A stretch of 64,000 nucleotides of DNA from Hemibagrus wyckioides (GCF_019097595.1 NC_080722.1:19274630-19338629); one strand, 5' to 3'. Shown: positions 1-11,749, numbered from the stretch's first letter. Notes: generated by a model from the letters alone, not told the origin. Numbers and translations are program-made.

Positions 1-1740
1 CTTCTCACCTAACTGTTTGTGCTATTTTATTTTTCTCTAAGAGATCGTCTCAGCCTGAGGTTAGCTGTCTTCCTCCTCAGAGAGGAAATTTTACGTCATG
101 CGCTTGACTGGGTGAACTTGAAAAGTGAATTAGAGAAGCTTCATGGTACGGGAGACACGCCAACACACGGTCACGGTCTTCAAAATCCAGCACAGATGGC
201 TTTGGATTCAAACCCGCGATCTCCAGATGATATGGAGAAGGGTGGAAGGCATTTTTTTTTCAACTGGAAGGAGTCTCCAGTATCGACTAAAGATCTTTCG
301 AATGATATACATCTCAGCAGGATTAGAAAAAATCTGCATCACAACTCCAAACACGATGCTTCAGATCCTTAAGGGTCTAAAGATCCACATCGTGTCACTC
401 CAGACCTACGCTGATACAACAAGCCAAGCCGAGTGCTTCACTTCTCTTCTGGGAAATCAGACATCATCACAGAATCTACAAAAACAAACATCACCATGAC
501 CTTCCACCATCAAAACCTATCTACACTGAAATTATCTAAAAAAAACCTCAGGCAGCAAACTCCAGAGTGGTTTCACACATACACACACACACACACTTTC
601 CACAATTTCCACTCACTGACTGCCATTCTCAACCATATCAACATAGAACACTCGGAAAGATGCGGTCAGGGTTTCTATGGCAACGGAAAGGCAATTCAAG
701 TGTCCTACATCTGTAAAGTTACGCCCTTATTCGGTGGCTCGTCCACCGAATCTCACAGAGTTCCACTGTTTCTATCTGCTCGTGCTCGTCTGATTCACAT
801 CTTAAACTCCACTGAAACACTAAATCCCAGCAATCAAATTTCTAGATGATGTGCTGCATGATCCATAGAGTTATTAATGCATAATCCTACTGGTCAAACA
901 TGTGAACTGCAACCTACAAGAGCTAATACTAGCCCATTGGCTTGTGCTCGCTCTAATGGAGATACAGGATTTTTACCTTAATTTAATCTAGTTTAAAAAT
1001 ACTCCCTAGCCAATCAGATCTTGTTTTCAAGCAAATGATCTAAAAATAAAAGAGAAGCTGTGAGTGCAGACAGTGTGTGATGAACAGATCCTGTTGTGTT
1101 GTGAGATATACTGATAGATTGGGAGAGGGAAAGAGGAATTAAGGAGTGGATGGTGTGAGTACATCAGAAATAAACGGCCTTCCTTCTCCACACAAAGAAG
1201 AGTGAGAAAAATGGTGTCTTCTTTTTTTTAATACTGAATATTCAGAGCTAGTTTCAGGTGTTGGTGTGGATTTTGTGTGGAGATGAATCCTGGCAACACT
1301 GGTTAATGATTTTATCCTAAAATGGCTCAGACCGAGCTGTAACACTCACACACACACACACACACAAACCTAAAGGCAGTTAGTGTAGCTTGGAAGGCAG
1401 GCGTGAATGTGGGAAACAGAAAAACTCAGAGCTCAGAGAGAGATGTGCAGGAAACCAGCATGAGAAGAAGTTCATCCTCTGCAGTATGTTTATATATTTC
1501 TATATTTATGTATTTATTTGACCTGATTAAGATAGTTTCAGCATCTTGACAGCTCAGCACATGTCTGACACTATAGATGGAAATGTAATGAAATGAAAAG
1601 GAGGTGTGAATGTGGCCAGGCCTGGAAAGTGAGCAGGAGAAGGAGAAGTGCAGGAAAAGTCTAATTAGGGCTGTGAGTGACAGCCATCTAGATCTGACAG
1701 GGGCTCCTACAGCATGATTACAGCTTTACTCAGGCTCACA
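1..1740. other. Single-copy-looking noncoding DNA
   Basis: No exon-like open frame, splice pattern or recognisable protein is visible here. It contains small CA tracts at about 574-596 and 1343-1366. A tag ending in GGAGTCTCCAG at 266-280 recurs elsewhere in the window. The short open frames lack codon structure or similarity that I recognise. Confidence 0.5.
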
Positions 1741-1744
1741 CACT

Positions 1745-1797
1745 ATAGATATATAGATATATACACACACACACACATACACACACAAACATTCACA

Positions 1798-1837
<40 letters not shown>

Positions 1838-1850
1838 CTCTCGCTCTCAC
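1745..1850. repeat. Compound microsatellite (ATAG)/(CA)/(CT)
   Basis: ATAG/ATAT repeats pass into CA repeats (about 1764-1800) and then a near-perfect CT run (1801-1848) with occasional CTCG interruptions. The open frame across it encodes only Thr/His and Ser/Leu runs and is not a gene. Confidence 0.9.
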
Positions 1851-1944
1851 TCAGAGCTCCACAGTAAACCCCTGCCTATCAGCAGCTCTGTGCTGTCTTC
1901 ACACACTCAGGGAATAACACACTGGTGTGCTGTAAAAGCAAAAT

Positions 1945-2260
1945 AATCAACAGCAGGCCGGTGTGATGAAGCCGAGGGAGAGTGAAGTTGATTATTTTCC
2001 TCTAAAAGCATGACCCCCAAAAGTTTTTCATACTTTTTATCAGTTTATAGTTAGAATCTTGCAAAACTTCTATAAACTTCTAAGTTGCTGTTGTCACACG
2101 TTATAGCAGCTATAAACAGCTCTTCTCTCTCTTTATTATCTCTCTTCTAGTTAATAAGATAAATAAAAAAAAAACTAAACCCACAGCTTACCGAAAAACC
2201 AGAAAAAAGTGTGTCATGAAGATGTGAGAAGCCTTACAGCTTAAAACGACGGCATGTCAA
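1945..2260. repeat. Dispersed MITE-like repeat, copy 1
   Basis: A block GTTGATTATTTTCCTCTA followed by AGCACGACCCC or a close variant is shared by about 1987-2014 and 13563-13592. The adjoining GTGTGATGAAG segment matches, in inverted orientation, the CTTCATCACACCACC segment at about 13540 and 58420. GCAGCTATAAACAG at about 2105 also recurs near 20438. These shared blocks mark an interspersed non-coding repeat family. No terminal inverted repeat could be fixed, so the ends are approximate. Confidence 0.5.
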
Positions 2261-3385
2261 CTAAGGCACATTTTTGTTGTTTCTACGGTAACGCTAACGG
2301 AATAAAGTCACGTGTTTTCCGGCTGCTGCAGTATAACGTGAATCAGAGCTAAACAACTCTACGGTATAATAAACTCCTCCTACTTTCAGTGTTGTGTTTT
2401 ATCAAATTGGCCACGTTCACACCACAGTGTGTCTAATTCCCCATCTGATCCTCCTGCGACATCTCTCCATGAAGCTCATAACATCCTCACTCTGTCTCTT
2501 CTCTTAGCGCACTGCTAATCTAATCCTTTTCCAATGACATCTCACAGAGTTAATTAAAAAAACACTGGTGGTCAGTGCTAGTGTAATAAATGTCAAACCC
2601 CCTCCTGGTAGATGGACTCTTCCTGTAATTGGACTACCTTTCTTCTCAGGGGCAGGAAGTGGACTGTGAGGTAGAGGTAGAGGACATTCTGGTGTATCCA
2701 TGACCTCGGAATGCTAGCTTTGAGGTCTCTGGACTGATTCTTTAAGTTATGTTTATAGAGACACAGATATGTATTGATCTCACTTAATCTCAGATTGAAT
2801 TCTTTCTAGTGACACGAGAAGAAACGTATTGATTTTGCAAAACGGTGAGGTTCACCGACGATCGATAAGCCGGCTTTACTCTGTGACTCTGTTCACACTC
2901 AGCCAATCAGGTAGCAGCAGCTCGATGCAGATCATCATCATGCAGATTCAGGTCAAGAACGTTCACGTTCACGTCCAACATCAGAACTCGGTGACCTCGT
3001 CGACCTTGGCTGTTGGCGCAGCGCGAGATCTCCTGGGATTTTCACACAAACCAGGTTTGTGACAGAATGTGGTTGAATTTTGAGAGAGGTCAGAGGTTAG
3101 GTGAATGAACAGACTGGTTTAAATGGCTATGTGAACTCAGTCACTCTTTACACACGTGGTGAGAAGAAAAGCATTTCAGAGCAGGTTGAGATGGATGAGC
3201 TATAGAAATTCAGTTCCTTTGAGGCTGCAATGAACAATGATCTTCAGCTGTCCAGTCATTTTCTCCTAATTAATGAATGAAGAGAATAAACCACATGTAA
3301 TTTTCATTTCTTAATGACTGAATGTTAAACTTCTGATTCAGAGCAATTCCAGAGATCTTTATTCTCAGCATAGTGAAGCATTCCT
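2261..3385. other. Noncoding, no recognisable element
   Basis: No gene or repeat is recognised. The 77-codon frame at 2829-3062 and the 65-codon minus frame at 2504-2701 show no family similarity, and I treat them as chance open frames. Confidence 0.4.
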
Positions 3386-3463
3386 TTGGGGTTTGGTGTA
3401 AATGTCTTTGGTGTTTGGGGTGAATGTTTTAGGTTTGGGGTGAATATTTAGGCTTGGGCTAAT
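3386..3463. repeat. Outlying degenerate 19-bp units
   Basis: Four or so diverged versions of the GGGTGAATG / TTTGGGG unit (for example TTTGGGGTGAATGTTTTAGG) lie on the far side of the zinc-finger relic. The relic therefore sits inside the minisatellite rather than at its edge. Confidence 0.7.
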
Positions 3464-3630
3464 GCTCTTTCCACACTGAGCAGAAATGTGGCTTCTCGCC
3501 GGTGTCAACGCGCTGGTGTGCTTTTAAATGACTTAATTTTCTAAAAGTCTTCGTGCACTGCAAGCAGCTTGCCACTATGAACGTGCTGGTGGTTTTTTAA
3601 ACTGCTTTGTTGCGTAAAGCTTTTCCACTT
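3464..3630 (-). pseudogene. Decayed C2H2 zinc-finger fragment
   Basis: Read on the minus strand, 3630 to about 3560 gives [18 protein letters not shown], the helix half of a C2H2 finger ending in a linker-like HSGK. After a one-base frame change, about 3560 to 3464 gives [20 protein letters not shown], then [10 protein letters not shown]. This is a second finger with the canonical TGEKP linker (3490-3504) and the start of a third. Decay is clear. The last zinc-binding His of the second finger is Asp, and the second Cys of the third finger is Trp. The two halves are out of frame, and only about two fingers survive. C2H2 fingers bind DNA and occur in large KRAB-less or FISNA-type families in fish. 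This piece is most likely a fragment of such a gene caught between minisatellite arrays. The fold assignment is secure; the parent gene is unknown. Confidence 0.85.
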
Positions 3631-4612
3631 GGGGTGAATGCTTGAGCTTGGGGTGAATGCTTGAGCTTGGGGTGAATGCTTAGGCTTGGGGTGATTGCTT
3701 GACGTTGGAGTGAATGCTTCGGCTTGGGGTGAATGCTTGGGTTTGGGGTGAATGCTTGGGTTTGGGGTGAATGCTTGGGTTTGGAGTGAATGCTTGGGTT
3801 TGGGGTGAATGCTTGGGTTTGGGGTGAATGCTTGGGCTTGGAGTGAATGCTTGGGCTTGGAGTGAATGCTTAGGCTTGGGGTGATTGCTTGACGTTGGAG
3901 TGAATGCTTGGGCTTGGGGTGAATGCTTGGGTTTGGGGTGAATGCTTGGGCTTGGAGTGAATGCTTGGGCTTGGAGTGAATGCTTGGGTTTGGGGTGAAT
4001 GCTTAGGCTTGGGGTGATTGCTTGACGTTGGAGTGAATGCTTCGGCTTGGGGTGAATGCTTGGGTTTGGGGTGAATGCTTGGGCTTGGAGTGAATGCTTG
4101 GGCTTGGAGTGAATGCTTGGGTTTGGGGTGAATGCTTGGGTTTGGGGTGAATGCTTCGGCTTGGGGTGAATGCTTGGGCTTGGGGTGAATGCTTGGGTTT
4201 GGGGTGAATGCTTTGGGTTTGGGGTGAATGCTTGGGTTTGGGATGAATGCTTGGGTTTGTGGTGAATGCTTGGGCTTGGGGTGAATGCTTGGGCTTGGGG
4301 TGAATGCTTGGGTTTGGGGTGAATGCTTGGGTTTTGGGTGAATGCTTGGGCTTGGGGTGAATGCTTGGGCTTGGGGTGAATGCTTGGGTTTGTGGTGAAT
4401 GCTTGGGCTTGGGGTGAATGCTTGGGCTTGGGGTGAATGCTTGGGTTTGGGGTGAATGCTTGGGTTTGGGGTGAATGCTTGGGTTTGGGGTGAATGCTTG
4501 GGTTTGGGATGAATGCTTGGGTTTGTGGTGAATGCTTTGGCTTGGGGTGGATGCTTGACTTTGGAGTAAATGCTTTGGCTTGGGGTTAATGCTTGACTTT
4601 AGAGTAAACGCT
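3631..4612. repeat. 19-bp G-rich minisatellite array A
   Basis: About fifty units of roughly GGGTGAATGCTTGGGTTTG. The last bases vary (TTT/CTT, GGGG/GGAG), and occasional units carry TGACGTTGG. Three units make 57 bp, so one minus frame stays open for 206 codons as a Pro/Lys/His/Gln repeat; this follows from the period and is not evidence of a gene. The plus strand repeatedly gives GGG-N3-GGGG-N9-GGG-N3-GGGG, a possible G-quadruplex pattern. Confidence 0.95.
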
Positions 4613-6224
4613 GGATTTATCACAGCCTCCGCTTAGCGGTCTGCTAGTTATTAGTGCGTTATGCTAGTGTAGTATCTATAGAGCTGATATTAGTCATGAT
4701 TGGTCAGAAGAAAGCAAATTCAAGACCAGTGTTAATGTGAGGAAAATGTGCCTCAGCTTTAAGAAGAATATTTTACTCTTCAGGTGTAAAGTTCAGCTTT
4801 TACATGAGATGTATATTATTGTAGTAATGTTAGGTAGATTTATTTTGTAAGTAAATGACAGTAAACTCAAGGCGGGTTGTGGTATTGGACGTCTGGGAGA
4901 AATAATCCCTTCACGATGATCTGGAAGGAACATAAAGACACGTACCTTCTGCTGTCTCTGGTTTGGACTCAGGATGTTGAACATCACTTTCAAATAAAAA
5001 CCTTTTCATCAACACCAGGACATTTTCCAGAGAGTTTTCAAAGACACTGGCACCTGCTCAAACCCCGATCGATGCAGGAAAGAACGAGTCCGAGTGAAGG
5101 AGATTGTAAAAATGAGATCGATGTCTTCCATGGTAACTGCCTCTAATGACTCGCCAAATGAGACAGCGGACATATTTCTGTCGTGTTCTTTACCTAAAAA
5201 CACGGCTTAACGTCTGAATTCCTTCAAGTCTTTTGTCGGATGAAGATTACCTTTGATAAGCGGCAGTATTTTTGCAAGAATATTTATGGTCTCCTTATAG
5301 ATTCTTTGAAGACTTTTAGAGTGACTCGGTTTTTGTTGATTTATTTTTTTAGTCGTATAAGAAAGGTGCTTTTTTTCTGTGCAAATGTTCGAACTAATGC
5401 ACTTAGGCATTCTGCTGAATTCCCCACGGCGCCGCTCTCCAGCAGCAGTGCGTCTGGAGAAATCTGATTGGAATAGTGATTGTAGTAATCTGCACAAATA
5501 AATGATTTGAGGAGAGGGCGAAAAGAGAAAACAATTTGCGCTGAAATGATGCCTCAATTTCGATTTCACTGCAGCCAAAACATCTCGCTTAAAGGGAAAG
5601 CGACGCAGCCTGTTTTCTGTGTTGCTAAAATTGCGAATGTGAAAAGAAAACAACATCAAAACATCAAAATAGCTGGCAATTTAGCGAGCGATCACAATTT
5701 TCCTGTAAATAAAAACGTCCTGAGGCGTATCAGTGCATTGAGAAATACTCAAAAATCAAATCAAACGCTCGGAGAACAAAAAGAACATGAGTATTAAAGC
5801 AGAATGTAAGAAAGTGAGAGTTTGAAAGGAAAAAACGTTTAATGACTGACAAGGTGAAGATTTCTATAAGGAGGAAGGAGTCTCCAGTGCCAGAGGTGTT
5901 TATACATCAGTAACATGACAAGCTGCGATTTGTTTTTTAACAGTTCATGATTTTCAGGTTGTTTATTGTCACAAAAAGCGTTAATCAGACACTGTACAGT
6001 GAGTGTTGCAACTTAAAATGCTCCATTTTACTGCAGTTTTTTGTGAGAGTGTGTTTTCAAAGATTTTTTTAAAGTTTTTTTTATGGGGGCTTTTTGTTTG
6101 AAATTTGAAATCCGGAAATCACAAGTACAGGATTTTTTTTAAACTCCTCCCAGTGACGTGGCATCTGTAATCTGTAATAACTCCCTGTGAGAGCTGTGCT
6201 CATGTTCACACATGAAAGGAAGAG
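4613..6224. other. Noncoding spacer between the two 19-bp arrays
   Basis: AT-rich DNA with several overlapping small open frames on both strands (4793-5797), none with recognisable similarity. A tag GGAAGGAGTCTCCAG followed by TGCCAGAGG at 5873-5896 belongs to a dispersed family also seen at 266, 13281 (inverted) and 41033. Confidence 0.4.
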
Positions 6225-6563
6225 GGCTTGGGGTGAATTCTTGGGTTTGGGGTAAATGTTTGGGTTTGGGGTAAATGCAGTGGTTTGGGTAAATGTTCAG
6301 GTTTGGGGTAAATGCAGTGGTTTGGGTAAATGTTCAGGTTTGGGGTAAATGCTTTGGTTTGGGTAAATGTTTGGGTTTGGGGTAAATGCTTTGGTTTGGG
6401 TAAATGTTTGACTTTGGGGTGAATGTTTGGGCTTGGGGTAAATGTTTGGGCTTGGGTGAATGTTTGGGTTTGGGGTGAATGTTTGGTTTTGGGGTGAATG
6501 TTTGGGCTTGGGGTGAATGTTTGGGTCTGGGGTGAATGTTTGGGTCTGGGGTGAATGTTTGGG
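6225..6563. repeat. 19-bp G-rich minisatellite array B
   Basis: About eighteen units of GGGTGAATGTTTGGGTTTG or GGGTAAATGCAGTGGTTTG. The unit length and core match array A, but the consensus differs (TGTTTGGG instead of TGCTTGGG). This indicates a common origin followed by separate homogenisation. Confidence 0.93.
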
Positions 6564-7032
6564 AATGCAGTCATTTTGAAAACGATGCAGGTTCCTCTGA
6601 AGATCGCAGGGTTCGTGTTGATTTTCTGTTCATTTGTGCGATTGAAACTCGTGAAATTCTTCAGGGACTACAAAATGAATGGAAAATGAAAAACAAAAGC
6701 TTATTTTTTTAATATTTATTGTTTTAATAGAAAAAATCTTAGTTTATATTGGTTTAATTTTTTTTTAAAATTCGATTTCATTTAATATCAATTTACTTTC
6801 TAAAATAACCTTTAACTTCCACAGAGCTGAAATTCTTTCTGTTTTGTTTAGTTTAGTGTTGGTTTGATCAACAGTGCATGCTTCCTGCTGTGTTCAGTGT
6901 CTTCACTCTTCTCCCCTGTGTGTGTTTGAACAAAAAGCCCTACAGGAGCAATATCCAGAACAGATTAAAAGAAACAAGTTCATTAAAACAGCATCGTGTC
7001 TGTGGACTGGAGCAGCATCACCTTCACCTTCA
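6564..7032. other. Noncoding AT-rich DNA
   Basis: T- and A-rich stretches with no gene signal. The long open frames starting at 6874, 6878 and 6996 run into the CT tract and are products of that repeat. Confidence 0.5.
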
Positions 7033-7640
7033 TCTCTCTCTCTATCTATTTATCTCTCTCTGTATATCTCTCTGTCTATCTCTCTCTGTTTCTCTGTCCC
7101 TGTCTCTCTCTCTCTCTTTCTGTCTCTCTCAGTCTCACTCTCTGTCTGTCTCTCTCTCTGTCTCTATCTCTCTCTCTCTTTCTGTCTCTCTCTCTGTCTA
7201 TCTCTCTCTCTCTCTCTCTGTCTCTATGTCTCACTCTCTGTCTGTCTCTATCTCTCTCTTTCTGTCTCTCTCTCTGTCTGTCTCTCTTGGTCTCTCTCTC
7301 TCTGTCTATCTCTCTCTCTATGTCTCACTCTCTGTCTGTCTCTATCTCTCTCTTTCTCTCTCTCTTTCTGTCTCTCTCTCTGTCTGTCTCTCTCTCTATT
7401 TCTGTCTCTCTCTCTGTCTGTCTCTCTCAGTCTCACTCTCTGTCTCTCTCTCTGTCTGTCTCTCTCTCTGTCTCTATCTCTCTCTCTCTTTCTGTCTCTC
7501 TCTCTTTCTGTCTCTCTCTCTGCCTCTATGTCTCACTCTCTGTCTGTCTCTATCTCTCTCTGTCTCTCTCTCTGTCTGTCTCTCTCAGTCTCACTCTCTG
7601 TCTCTCTCTCTGTTTCTCTGTCTATCACTCTCTCTGTCTC

Positions 7641-7681
<41 letters not shown>
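7033..7681. repeat. 650-bp polypyrimidine tract (TCTC/TGTC)
   Basis: Almost uninterrupted pyrimidine on the plus strand, mixing TCTCTC with TGTC and occasional TATC or CACTC. It ends in a pure CT run at about 7646-7680. Open frames of up to 330 codons cross it in all three plus frames and encode Ser/Leu/Val/Cys repeats, so they are artefacts. The strand asymmetry could allow triplex (H-DNA) structure. Confidence 0.95.
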
Positions 7682-7683
<2 letters not shown>

Positions 7684-7765
7684 TAAACCATAAAGAAATG
7701 TGCTGTGTACACTCCATGAAGAAATTGATGAGTTTCTCTTGCATTTCTAATTTGTGGGCCATGGA

Positions 7766-7802
7766 ATTATTATTATTATTATTATTGTTGTTGTTGTTGT
7801 TG

Positions 7803-7834
<32 letters not shown>

Positions 7835-7866
7835 GATTTTTATTATTATTGTTGTTGTTATTATTT
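7766..7866. repeat. (ATT)n/(GTT)n microsatellite
   Basis: ATT repeats, then GTT, then ATT and GTT again. This is a trinucleotide compound microsatellite. Confidence 0.95.
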
Positions 7867-8001
7867 TAATTTTTTATTCTGTCTTTGTCTCTCTCTCTCT
7901 CTCATCTGAAGGGGACATGGAGAAAAATTTGCACATTCATGTTGCGGTCTCTAAGCTGCAGTTGATAGCATGTGTAGTGGAGACATGATTTTTGATGGAC
8001 A

Positions 8002-8220
8002 TGTGTGTGTGTGTCTTTGGGTGTAATAGAAGAAATATCAGAAAGGATGCGCTGACACTGTGCGTGTGTATGTGTGTGTGTGTGTGTGTGTCTGTGTGAA
8101 AGTATTAGTGTTTGCGTGTGTTAGTGCGTATTTGTGTGTGTTTGTTTGTGTGTTATTGTTTATGTGCGAGTATGTGTTAATGTTTGTGTGGTGTGTGTGT
8201 GCTTGTGTGTGTGCGATGGC
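8002..8220. repeat. TG-rich degenerate microsatellite
   Basis: A pure TG core at about 8062-8092 is followed by GT-rich variant motifs (TGTTAGTG, TGCG). Alternating purine-pyrimidine here is prone to Z-DNA. Confidence 0.85.
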
Positions 8221-8573
8221 ATCAATCTGGACATGTGTTAAAGGTGTTAGCATACAGGCTAGCCTAGCTTGTCGCTGCAGGTCATGTGGAGTTGTGTAGA
8301 CATGATGTTGTACAGTATGTTGATCATGATCACTTTCACTCTAGCTTTCAGCTGACAAAGCAGTTTCTCCTGAAAGCTCCAACCTGAGCATGAGATGGTA
8401 CATGAACACACCACTGCACTGTGCAGCTGCAGCTTCACTTAGCATTGACTTCTACTGACCAGGAAGCTTTTCAGTCCCGGTGGGTGTGGCCTCTTACAAC
8501 TCCACCTACAACCACTGGGCAAGCGGGATCACTGAGTGAGTTAATGAGGATGAAAATCAAATGCTCTGCCCTT

Positions 8574-8935
8574 CACACACACACACACACACTAACACAC
8601 TTTGTGCACACATACACAAAATAATACACACACAAGCACAGTCACACACAGTAACACACACACACACATACAGTAATACAAACACTAACACTCGTACACA
8701 CACACACACACAAACACTAACACCCTTGTGCACACACACAAACACTAACGCACTTGCACACACATACACAAAGTAACACACACACACAAACACTCGTGCA
8801 CACACACACACAGTAACACACACACATACATTAATACAAACACTAACACACTCGCACACACACACACTTACACTAATACACACTTACACACAAACACTAA
8901 CACACTCGCACAACAATACACACACACAGACACAT
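8574..8935. repeat. CA-rich degenerate tract
   Basis: Many CA runs are separated by recurring AACACTAACAC, CAGTAACAC and CTCGCACAC segments. It resembles a minisatellite grown out of a CA microsatellite. The 108-codon minus frame across it is an artefact. Confidence 0.85.
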
Positions 8936-9369
8936 CATCATCCTAACTCCATCTGAGGGAAGCTCTTTTAGAGGAACGCTCCTCCGTCTCCTGAAACATC
9001 TTTAAACCGTCACCTGTGTGTGTACGACTCTAACAATCTATCAGTGTGTAAAAATCTCCATGATCACTGCTCACACCTGCAGCCAGCAGAAACACATCAG
9101 AAGCAGATGGAATAAGAGGAGGAGAGTTGTGCTTGTGTTCCTGAGCTCCTGAGGTTGCGGGATGCTTTTCTGCGTGGTTATTAGCGGTAGCCTGGTCTGA
9201 TCTCTCTCATCACTAAAGCCTGTTTGTTGCAGCGCTCTGTGTAAACTCCACTATGCACTGATCCCCCAGGAGATGAGCAGTTAGTGAAATGATCTCAGCC
9301 CCAGCAGCCTGACATCACATTGCTCTGATGTTTGATCTGAACTGAAGCTCTTCACCTGCATCTGCATGA
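8936..9369. other. Noncoding DNA, no recognised element
   Basis: No tandem repeat or transposon similarity is evident here, and no credible open frame. Confidence 0.35.
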
Positions 9370-10215
9370 TTTTCTGCTGGTACGTGACGAAGCCGGAGCG
9401 TCTGATCTCCGCCTCACGTGTCTACAGTCACGTCACGCCGCTTTCCATACGGCTTCACAGGGCCGCACTTTCAATCCGGACTCCGCATCATACGCGTCAG
9501 ATTCACGAATACCCACAATGCATCAGCTCTGCCTGTCGAGCGGCATTAGGCTCAAGAAACAGGTTTTAGCTTTCTTTCCAGTTCGAATCTCCGAGCCTGG
9601 TGACATTTTAATAAGAAATAACGCAATAACACTGGGGTCTGAAATCACAAACGCTCCGTCTCTGGAGTTCAAAACGTCCAGGAGGAAGAGGGACAAAGTC
9701 TGAGAGCTGCAAAGTTGTTTTTTTAATTCGATGACTCATAGCTCTCTGTGTGTGTGTGTGTGTTTGTTTCCTGCTCTGATTTGGATGCAGATATAATTAA
9801 AACAGCTTTGTCAACGTTCACTCAAGCATCTTTTCCACCGTAAATCACAAGCAAAAGACGGCAGACGGAGCAAACAGCTGGCCGTCGTCAGTTTTCTTCC
9901 CTCAGCTTCCAATCGATCAGACTAAAACTGCAATCACGTCCCCAAACCACGTTTTTTAATACGTCGATCTGGCGTACAGTAGCGCTGTATGAAAGGAAGA
10001 ATGCCTGAACGCGTCTCGGCGACACATCTCTCGTGTGGAGTACGTGATGAGTTTGTTAAGCGGTGTACGGACGAGCACATTGATTTCAGATAGCGCAGAG
10101 ATACGCTGATTAACAGCAGAGAGGAAATAAAGAGAGAGAGAGAAAGAGAGAGAGAGGGGAGGGAGAGAGAAAAGACTGCATGACGTCTTCACGGTCAGAG
10201 AAAAGCAGAAACAAC
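9370..10215. promoter_or_regulatory. CpG-rich stretch with CRE/E-box-like motifs (tentative)
   Basis: CpG is clearly denser than in surrounding DNA, especially 9375-9520 and 9955-10110. Motifs include TACGTGACG (9381), CTCACGTG (9413), GTCACGTCACG (9427) and TGACGTC (10181); these resemble CREB/ATF and bHLH sites. No start site, TATA box or first exon can be assigned. A short GA tract (about 10131-10171) lies inside. It may be an unmethylated regulatory patch or simply GC-rich single-copy DNA. Confidence 0.25.
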
Positions 10216-10299
10216 CGGAATCTCCAGTGTAGTGTTTAATAAATAATTAAATGGAGCATGCTGCTAGCACTAGCATGCATGACGACCTCAGTCTCCTGA

Positions 10300-10300
10300 G

Positions 10301-10348
<48 letters not shown>

Positions 10349-10352
10349 GTTA
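10300..10352. repeat. (GT)n microsatellite
   Basis: About 24 GT dinucleotides with one TTTG interruption. Confidence 0.95.
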
Positions 10353-10968
10353 GTGTTTAAAAGCCCTGAAGCATGAAATCACCCTCATCTTTGCCACACA
10401 TCATTCATATAATCATCGTGGCCTCCTATACTGACACCATGCTAACAAACCAGCACTGCTAATTACTAGCAATGAAAACATCTCATTAGGGAATAAACAC
10501 TCAGACGAGGTGAAAAAAAAAGGCGGAAAAACAAGAGAAAGAAGCGGCACCGTGTAGGGTTTAGCTGTAGCGTAGCTCTTGCTATGGTGAGACACATGAA
10601 AACTACGCTCAGAACAAACGCTTTGCTAGTTTATGCTAATTGCATCAACTGAGCTGATACAGGAGACGCCTGAAAACTGCTAATTGTTACACCGCGCTCA
10701 CGCTAAACCTCTCTTTCTCGCTTTTCTTTTCCCTCACTGCTCGTGAGCGGATTCATTCAGCTGTACTTCTGCATCCAAACATTTCTACATGTTCTATATC
10801 ATTTCAACCGCAGCATATTGTTAGTCTTCAGTAACGCCAGCATGCTGAGAGTACGGCTGAGTTTATCACCAAGGTTATTTACTGAATGTTTGAAAATGTA
10901 AAGATTTTTTATTTGAAGATTTAAAAAATGGTTTAACAACTCAGAATTACAAACAGAAAAGAGCACTG
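10353..10968. other. Noncoding, no recognised element
   Basis: Single-copy-looking DNA with no credible exon. Confidence 0.4.
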
Positions 10969-10969
10969 C

Positions 10970-11600
10970 ATTCTATTCAGTACCTGATGCATTCAATTCT
11001 GTACCTGATGGATTCGATTCAGTATGTCATGCTTTTGAGTCAGTACCTGATGCATTCAATTCAGTACCTACATTTGATTCAGTGCCTACAGCACTCAAAT
11101 CAGTACCTCATGCATTCGATTCAGTACCTCATGCATTTGATTCAGTACCTACAGCATTTGATTCAGTACCTACAGCATTTGATTCAGAATCTACCACATT
11201 TGATTCAGTAGCTAAGGCATCAGATTCAGTACATGAGGCATTCAATTCAGTACGTCATGCATTTGATTCAGTACCTACAGCATTTGATTTAGTACCTAAA
11301 GCATTTGATTCAGTACCTAATGCATTTGATTTAGTACCTAATGCACTTGATTTATTAACTACAGCATTTGATTCAGTACCTACAGCATTTGATTTAGTAC
11401 CTAAAGCATGTGATTCAGTATTTAATGCATTTGATTTAATATGTAATGCATTCGGTTCAGTACCTTATGCATTCGATTCAGTACCTACAGCATTTGATTT
11501 AGTATCTCATGCATTTGATTCAGTACCTAATGCACTTGATTCATTAACTACAGCATTCGATTCAGTACCTATAGCCTACTACATTGGATTCACTACCTTA
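10970..11600. repeat. 21-bp minisatellite (GATTCAGTACCTA-type)
   Basis: About thirty units of GATTCAGTACCTAATGCATT with the inner positions varying (ACAGCATTT, AAAGCATTT, CATGCATTC). Because the period is 21 bp, a 194-codon plus frame stays open as a heptad repeat (xxAFDSV). It has no start context or similarity suggesting a gene. Units at both ends are more diverged than those in the middle, as expected of a tandem array. Confidence 0.93.
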
Positions 11601-11749
11601 CTCAATCCTATTAAGTACCTATTTCTGACAGCTCTACCACGCCAGCCCCACTGCATCCTGGGATAGCGTACTGTTCACTGCCTTCATCCTGCAGAATCTC
11701 CACAGAAGCAGTAGGCGTTTCTCTCTTACTTTTTATAAATACTGAGAAT

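Noticed and set aside
4003..4623. 206-codon Pro/His/Lys/Gln frame on the minus strand
   Set aside because: Three 19-bp units equal 57 bp, which keeps one frame open. The composition is exactly that of the repeat.
6874..7988. Ser/Leu-rich frames of 270-330 codons in three phases
   Set aside because: They are CT-tract translations open in all plus frames, so there is no coding signal.
11082..11666. 194-codon heptad-repeat frame (AFDSVPT)
   Set aside because: It follows the 21-bp minisatellite. No flanking exon or splice sites and no known protein family.
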